Assembly: GCA_023653245.1 (NCBI GenBank)
Contig: JAMNXK010000041.1
Location: 1 to 10,312, forward strand
Source of the DNA: Tagaea sp.
GTDB lineage: Bacteria; Pseudomonadota; Alphaproteobacteria; CACIAM-22H2
DNA length: 10,312 bases
Reading direction: 5' to 3'
Each line of letters opens with the position of its first letter. Position 1 is the first letter of the stretch. The notes under the pieces were generated by a model. The model saw nothing but the letters and a program-made list of their open reading frames with translations. It had not been told where the DNA came from and searched no databases. Positions 6,960 through 10,312 of this stretch are shown in pieces. A program made the translations under genes and the position numbers.

Positions 6960-7631
6960 ATGTTCGATCCCCATCTTCTGAGCCACGCGTGGCCCTATTA
7001 CTTGGCCGCCCTCGCCGGCGGGTACCTGCTGGGCTCGATCCCGTTCGGGCTGGTGCTGACGCGCGCCGCGGGCCTCGGCGACATCCGCGCGATCGGCTCG
7101 GGCAATATCGGGGCGACCAACGTGCTGCGCACCGGCAGCAAAGGGCTCGCCCTCGCCACGCTGCTGCTCGACGGCGGCAAGGGTGCAGCCGCCGTGCTGC
7201 TCGTGCGCTATTTTTGGGGCCCGGATCCCGCGATCCTGGCCGGTGCGGGCGCCATGCTCGGCCATTTGTTTCCGGTGTGGCTGGGCTTCAAGGGCGGCAA
7301 AGGCGTGGCCACCACCCTGGGCACGTTGCTCGCGGCCGATTTCTTCGTGGGGCTCGCCGCCTGCGCGACCTGGTTGGCCGTTGCGTTCGCCTTGCGCTAC
7401 TCGTCCCTTGCCGCGCTGATCTCCGTCGCCGCCGCCCCGCTTTACGCCTGGTTCCTGCCTTTGCTGTGGGCGCCGGGCGCCGAGACGGTCGGCGATGCGC
7501 GTATGGCCGGCTTCGCCCTGTTCCTGGCCGCATTGGTGTGGCTCAAGCATCACGCCAATATCCGCCGGCTGCTCGACGGCAGCGAGCCTAAAATCGGGCG
7601 CACGAAAAAAGACGCGCCGTCGCAAGGTTGA
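6960..7631 (+). CDS. plsY: Glycerol-3-phosphate acyltransferase (acyl-phosphate dependent)
   Basis: PlsY is an inner-membrane enzyme that moves an acyl chain from acyl-phosphate to sn-glycerol-3-phosphate, giving lysophosphatidate, the first step of phospholipid synthesis. It works after PlsX. The 223-residue protein is hydrophobic with several membrane segments (about 12-34, 62-83, 92-108, 116-145, 147-170 and 182-195). The three family motifs are present: [12 protein letters not shown] (46-57), [19 protein letters not shown] (101-119) with its glycine-rich phosphate-binding loop, and [17 protein letters not shown] (197-213). LDGGKGA (70-76) is also typical. The C-terminal tail [10 protein letters not shown] is basic. 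The ATG at 6960 has no strong Shine-Dalgarno, and homology begins just after it. The gene follows two palindromes and precedes dprA by 31 nt. Confidence 0.97.
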   Translation: MFDPHLLSHAWPYYLAALAGGYLLGSIPFGLVLTRAAGLGDIRAIGSGNIGATNVLRTGSKGLALATLLLDGGKGAAAVLLVRYFWGPDPAILAGAGAMLGHLFPVWLGFKGGKGVATTLGTLLAADFFVGLAACATWLAVAFALRYSSLAALISVAAAPLYAWFLPLLWAPGAETVGDARMAGFALFLAALVWLKHHANIRRLLDGSEPKIGRTKKDAPSQG

Positions 7632-7656
7632 CAGACCTACGGTCGTCGGTTCTAAC
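7628..7656 (+). promoter_or_regulatory. Predicted sigma-70 promoter of dprA, leaderless geometry
   Basis: A perfect -35 box TTGACA (7628-7633) overlaps the plsY stop codon. After exactly 17 nt comes TCTAAC (7651-7656, four of six -10 bases). Six nucleotides, CGGGTT, separate this from ATG at 7663, which places position +1 on the A of the start codon. No Shine-Dalgarno is present before that ATG. This suggests dprA (and perhaps topA) has its own promoter and a leaderless message. Confidence 0.6.
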
Positions 7657-7662
7657 CGGGTT

Positions 7663-8772
7663 ATGATCGTCCGGGATTTGAACCCCGCCGAGCGGCGGGA
7701 TTGGCTGCGGCTTTATCGCTCCGAGAACGTCGGGCCGATCGCCTTCCGGCAATTGTTGCGCCGCTATGGCGGGGTGACCGCGGCGCTGGCGGCCTTGCCC
7801 GAACTCGCCAAGCGCGGGGGCAAGCGCGGATTCAAAGCGTTCTCGCAAGCCGAAGCGACCGCCGAACTCGAACGGCTGGCGGCGCTGGACGCCACGCTGC
7901 TGTGCCTGTGCGAACCCGCCTACCCCGCTTTGTTGCGCGAGATCGAGGATGCGCCGCCGGTCCTGGCCGTGCGCGGGCATCCGCATTTGTGGAACAAGCA
8001 AGTCGTGGCGATCGTCGGCGCGCGCAACGCCTCGTTCAACGGCCTGCGCTTCGCCGAGGATCTCGCGCGCGATTTGGGCCATGCGGGGGCGGTCGTTATC
8101 TCTGGCCTGGCGCGCGGCATCGACACGGCCGCCCACAAGGGATCGCTCCCCACCGGCACGATCGCGGTCATGGCCGGCGGGGTGGACGTGTGCTACCCGG
8201 CCGAGAACCAAGCCCTCTACGACCGTATTCTCGGGTCGGGCGCCCTGGTTTCCGAATTGCCGCCCAGGGTTCAGCCCCAGGCGCGCCATTTCCCGCGCCG
8301 CAACCGGATCGTCTCGGGCATGGCCGTGGGCACCGTGGTGGTCGAGGCGGCGCTGCGCTCGGGCTCGCTGATCACGGCCCGCTTGGCCGCCGAGCAAGGG
8401 CGCGAGGTTTTCGCGGTCCCCGGCTCGCCCGTGGACCCGCGCGCCAAGGGGACCAACGATCTGCTCCGCCACGGCGCCACGCTGGTCGAAAGCGCCAAAG
8501 ACATTCTCGACGCCTTGTTGCGCAGGCCCTTGGGCGACCCCTCGAAAGAACCCGAGGAAACCCTCGGAAAGCCTTCTGGTGAAACGGAAATCGACACGGA
8601 TGCGGCGCGGGAAGTCCTGCTTCGCCAGCTGGCCCCGGTCCCCACCTCAGTTGACGAAATCCTTCGCGAGTGCCAATTGTCCGCCCCCGCCGTGCTGGCC
8701 GCCTTGTTGGAATTGGAGCTGGCCGGGCGGATCGAGCGGTACCCGGGTAACAAGGTCGCTTTGCGCGCCTGA
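7663..8772 (+). CDS. dprA: DNA-processing protein DprA (Smf family)
   Basis: DprA binds incoming single-stranded DNA and loads RecA during natural transformation. It is also widespread in bacteria not known to be competent. The product is 369 residues. An N-terminal helix-hairpin/SAM-like part (about 10-75) precedes the Rossmann fold, with VAIVGARNAS (115-124), VISGLARGIDTAAHKGSL (145-162), GTIAVMAGGVDVCYP (165-179), SELPP (197-201) and FPRRNRIVSGMA (210-221). A charged linker (about 290-312) leads to a C-terminal winged-helix domain (about 313-366, VPTSVDEILRECQLSAPAVL). The ATG at 7663 is preferred: family homology begins a few residues later and a promoter is phased to it. An open frame extends upstream into plsY but is a shadow. 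The plsY-dprA-topA order is common in alphaproteobacteria. No other competence gene is in the window. Confidence 0.96.
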   Translation: MIVRDLNPAERRDWLRLYRSENVGPIAFRQLLRRYGGVTAALAALPELAKRGGKRGFKAFSQAEATAELERLAALDATLLCLCEPAYPALLREIEDAPPVLAVRGHPHLWNKQVVAIVGARNASFNGLRFAEDLARDLGHAGAVVISGLARGIDTAAHKGSLPTGTIAVMAGGVDVCYPAENQALYDRILGSGALVSELPPRVQPQARHFPRRNRIVSGMAVGTVVVEAALRSGSLITARLAAEQGREVFAVPGSPVDPRAKGTNDLLRHGATLVESAKDILDALLRRPLGDPSKEPEETLGKPSGETEIDTDAAREVLLRQLAPVPTSVDEILRECQLSAPAVLAALLELELAGRIERYPGNKVALRA

Positions 8773-8810
8773 CCGGTTCCCCGCGTAGGACGAAGGGCCT
8801 CAGGAACGCG

Positions 8811-10312
8811 ATGAAGCTGGTCATCGTCGAATCGCCCGCCAAGGCGAAAACGATCAACAAGTACCTCGGCGCCGAGTACACGGTGCTGGCGTCCTTCGGG
8901 CATGTCCGCGATTTGCGCGAGAAAGACGGTGCGGTCGAGCCCGACCGCGAATTCGCCATGCATTGGGAAGTGGGCGAGCGCGCGCGCAAGCCCGTGTCCG
9001 AGATCGTCAAGGCGCTCAAGGGCGTCGACACCCTCATTCTCGCCACCGACCCCGACCGCGAGGGCGAGGCGATCTCCTGGCACCTCAAAGAGGTGCTCGC
9101 CGAAGCCAAGAAGCTCGGCAAGATCGACGTCAAGCGCGTGGTGTTCAACGAAATCACCAAGACCGCGATCCTGGAGGCGATGCGCCATCCGCGCGATCTC
9201 GACCGCGATCTGGTCGACGCCTATCTCGCGCGGCGCGCGCTCGACTACCTGGTCGGGTTCAATCTCTCGCCCGTGTTGTGGCGCAAACTGCCGGGCAGCC
9301 GCTCGGCGGGGCGCGTGCAGTCGGTCGCGCTGCGCCTGATCTGCGAGCGCGAAACCGAGATCGAGCGCTTCCGCGCGCGCGAATACTGGTCGATCGCCGG
9401 CGCGTTCGCCGCCCCCGACGGCACGCCGTTCGAGGCGAAGCTCACGCATCTGGACGGCGTGCGGCTCGACAAATTCGATCTGCCCAACGAGGCAGCGGCG
9501 CTGGCGGCCGTCGCCAAGATCGAAGCCGGCGATCCGTTCCGCGTGGGATCGGTCGAGAAAAAACGCTCGCGGCGCAATCCGATGGCGCCGTTCACGACCT
9601 CGACCTTGCAGCAGGAGGCCTCGCGCAAGCTCGGTTTCGGCGCCTCGCGCACCATGCGCCTGGCCCAGCAGCTTTACGAAGGCGTGGATATCGGCGGGGA
9701 GACCGTCGGCCTCATCACCTATATGCGCACCGACAGCGTGACGCTTTCGCAGGAAGCCGTGCGCGCCGCGCGCGCGTTGATCGCCGAGCAATACGGCAAG
9801 AAGTTCCTGCCCGAAAGCCCGCGCGTGTGGAAGACCCAGGCCAAGAACGCCCAGGAAGCGCACGAAGCGATCCGACCCACCGATCTGCTGCGCCGGCCCG
9901 AGCAGGTCCGCGCGAAGCTGTCCGACGATCAGCTGAAACTCTACGAGTTGATCTGGCGGCGCACGGTCGCCTCCGAGATGGAGAGCGCGCAGCTCGACCA
10001 GACGGCGGTCGATCTGGTCGCGCGCGACGGGCGCACGACCTTGCGCGCCACCGGCTCGATCATCGTGTTCGAAGGTTTCCTCGCCCTCTATCGCGAAGAC
10101 CGCGACGATCCCAACGGCGACGAGGAGGAGGATAACCGCCTTCTGCCGGCACTCGCCGAAGGCGACGCCACGCCGCGCAAATCGGTCAAGCCCGAGCAGC
10201 ATTTCACCCAGCCGCCGCCGCGCTTTTCCGAAGCGAGCCTGGTCAAGCGCCTGGAAGAGCTGGGCATCGGCCGGCCCTCGACCTACGCCTCGATCATCGA
10301 GACGCTGCAAGC
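8811..10312 (+). CDS. topA: DNA topoisomerase I (5' part, runs off the right edge)
   Basis: This type IA topoisomerase relaxes negative supercoils through a 5'-phosphotyrosine link and so opposes gyrase. The first 500 residues are present. The Toprim domain starts MKLVIVESPAKAKTI, with catalytic Glu7, and continues to ATDPDREGEA (78-87), whose acidic triad Asp80, Asp82 and Glu84 binds magnesium. Other signatures are FNEITK (112-117), AYLARRALDYLVGF (137-150), the GSRSAGRVQSVALRLI region (162-177), and LITYMRTDS (301-309) with active-site Tyr304. QEAHEAIRPT follows, and near the edge ELGIGRPSTYASII. The C-terminal zinc-finger or basic repeats lie outside the window. ATG at 8811 has AGGA (8802-8805) 5 nt upstream. 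It follows dprA by 38 nt, probably in one transcript. Finding topA and gyrA in the same neighbourhood puts both directions of supercoiling control here, but in divergent units. Confidence 0.98.
   Translation, partial: MKLVIVESPAKAKTINKYLGAEYTVLASFGHVRDLREKDGAVEPDREFAMHWEVGERARKPVSEIVKALKGVDTLILATDPDREGEAISWHLKEVLAEAKKLGKIDVKRVVFNEITKTAILEAMRHPRDLDRDLVDAYLARRALDYLVGFNLSPVLWRKLPGSRSAGRVQSVALRLICERETEIERFRAREYWSIAGAFAAPDGTPFEAKLTHLDGVRLDKFDLPNEAAALAAVAKIEAGDPFRVGSVEKKRSRRNPMAPFTTSTLQQEASRKLGFGASRTMRLAQQLYEGVDIGGETVGLITYMRTDSVTLSQEAVRAARALIAEQYGKKFLPESPRVWKTQAKNAQEAHEAIRPTDLLRRPEQVRAKLSDDQLKLYELIWRRTVASEMESAQLDQTAVDLVARDGRTTLRATGSIIVFEGFLALYREDRDDPNGDEEEDNRLLPALAEGDATPRKSVKPEQHFTQPPPRFSEASLVKRLEELGIGRPSTYASIIETLQ

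Noticed and set aside
7495..7662. Earlier in-frame start for dprA inside plsY
   Set aside because: The extension would overlap plsY by over 100 nt with no homology, and the promoter found is phased to ATG 7663.
8271..10310. 679-codon minus-strand open frame opposite topA and dprA
   Set aside because: Antisense shadow of two well-supported genes, with composition bias and no recognisable domain.
1..10312. Mobile element, phage, CRISPR array or defence cassette
   Set aside because: No direct repeats with spacers, transposase, integrase, toxin or nuclease genes were seen; gene order and codon use are uniform housekeeping type.

Overview
The window reads as ordinary chromosome of a GC-rich alphaproteobacterium, probably near the Rhodospirillales. 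Codons have strongly GC-rich third positions. GyrA carries the extra loop between C-terminal blades that is common in this class. A dihydroorotase-like gene with a degenerate metal site follows pyrB, as in other alphaproteobacteria. Intergenic palindromes resemble REP-type repeats of these genomes. The taxonomic placement is an inference from protein and gene-order features; no rRNA is present.

Minus-strand half (positions 1-4440, read right to left): a 93-codon gene of unknown function, then gyrA (DNA gyrase A), coaD (phosphopantetheine adenylyltransferase, start overlapping the gyrA stop by 4 nt), a 148-nt spacer with a REP-like hairpin and a tRNA promoter, tRNA-Lys(UUU), and the first 124 codons of an N-acyl-D-amino-acid deacylase-type amidohydrolase that runs off the left edge. 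The deacylase starts at TTG, and its Shine-Dalgarno lies inside a hairpin.

Plus-strand half (4545 to the right edge): pyrB (aspartate transcarbamoylase), a pyrC-like gene with lost zinc ligands (overlapping pyrB by 4 nt), a spacer with two palindromes whose loops are exact reverse complements, plsY (glycerol-3-phosphate acyltransferase), dprA (DNA-processing protein A), and the first 500 codons of topA (DNA topoisomerase I), which runs off the right edge. The two halves diverge from a 104-nt spacer at 4441-4544.

The genes are mainly housekeeping: DNA topology (gyrA, topA), pyrimidine synthesis (pyrB, pyrC-like), CoA synthesis (coaD), phospholipid synthesis (plsY), DNA uptake/recombination (dprA) and translation (tRNA-Lys). 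No mobile element, CRISPR array, defence island or phage gene is visible, and I see no wholly new system. The points worth a second look are regulatory or structural: near-consensus promoters that would start transcription at or within about 3 nt of the pyrB and dprA start codons (predicted leaderless mRNAs), the paired palindromes before plsY, the dead-looking dihydroorotase, and the hairpin over the deacylase ribosome-binding site.
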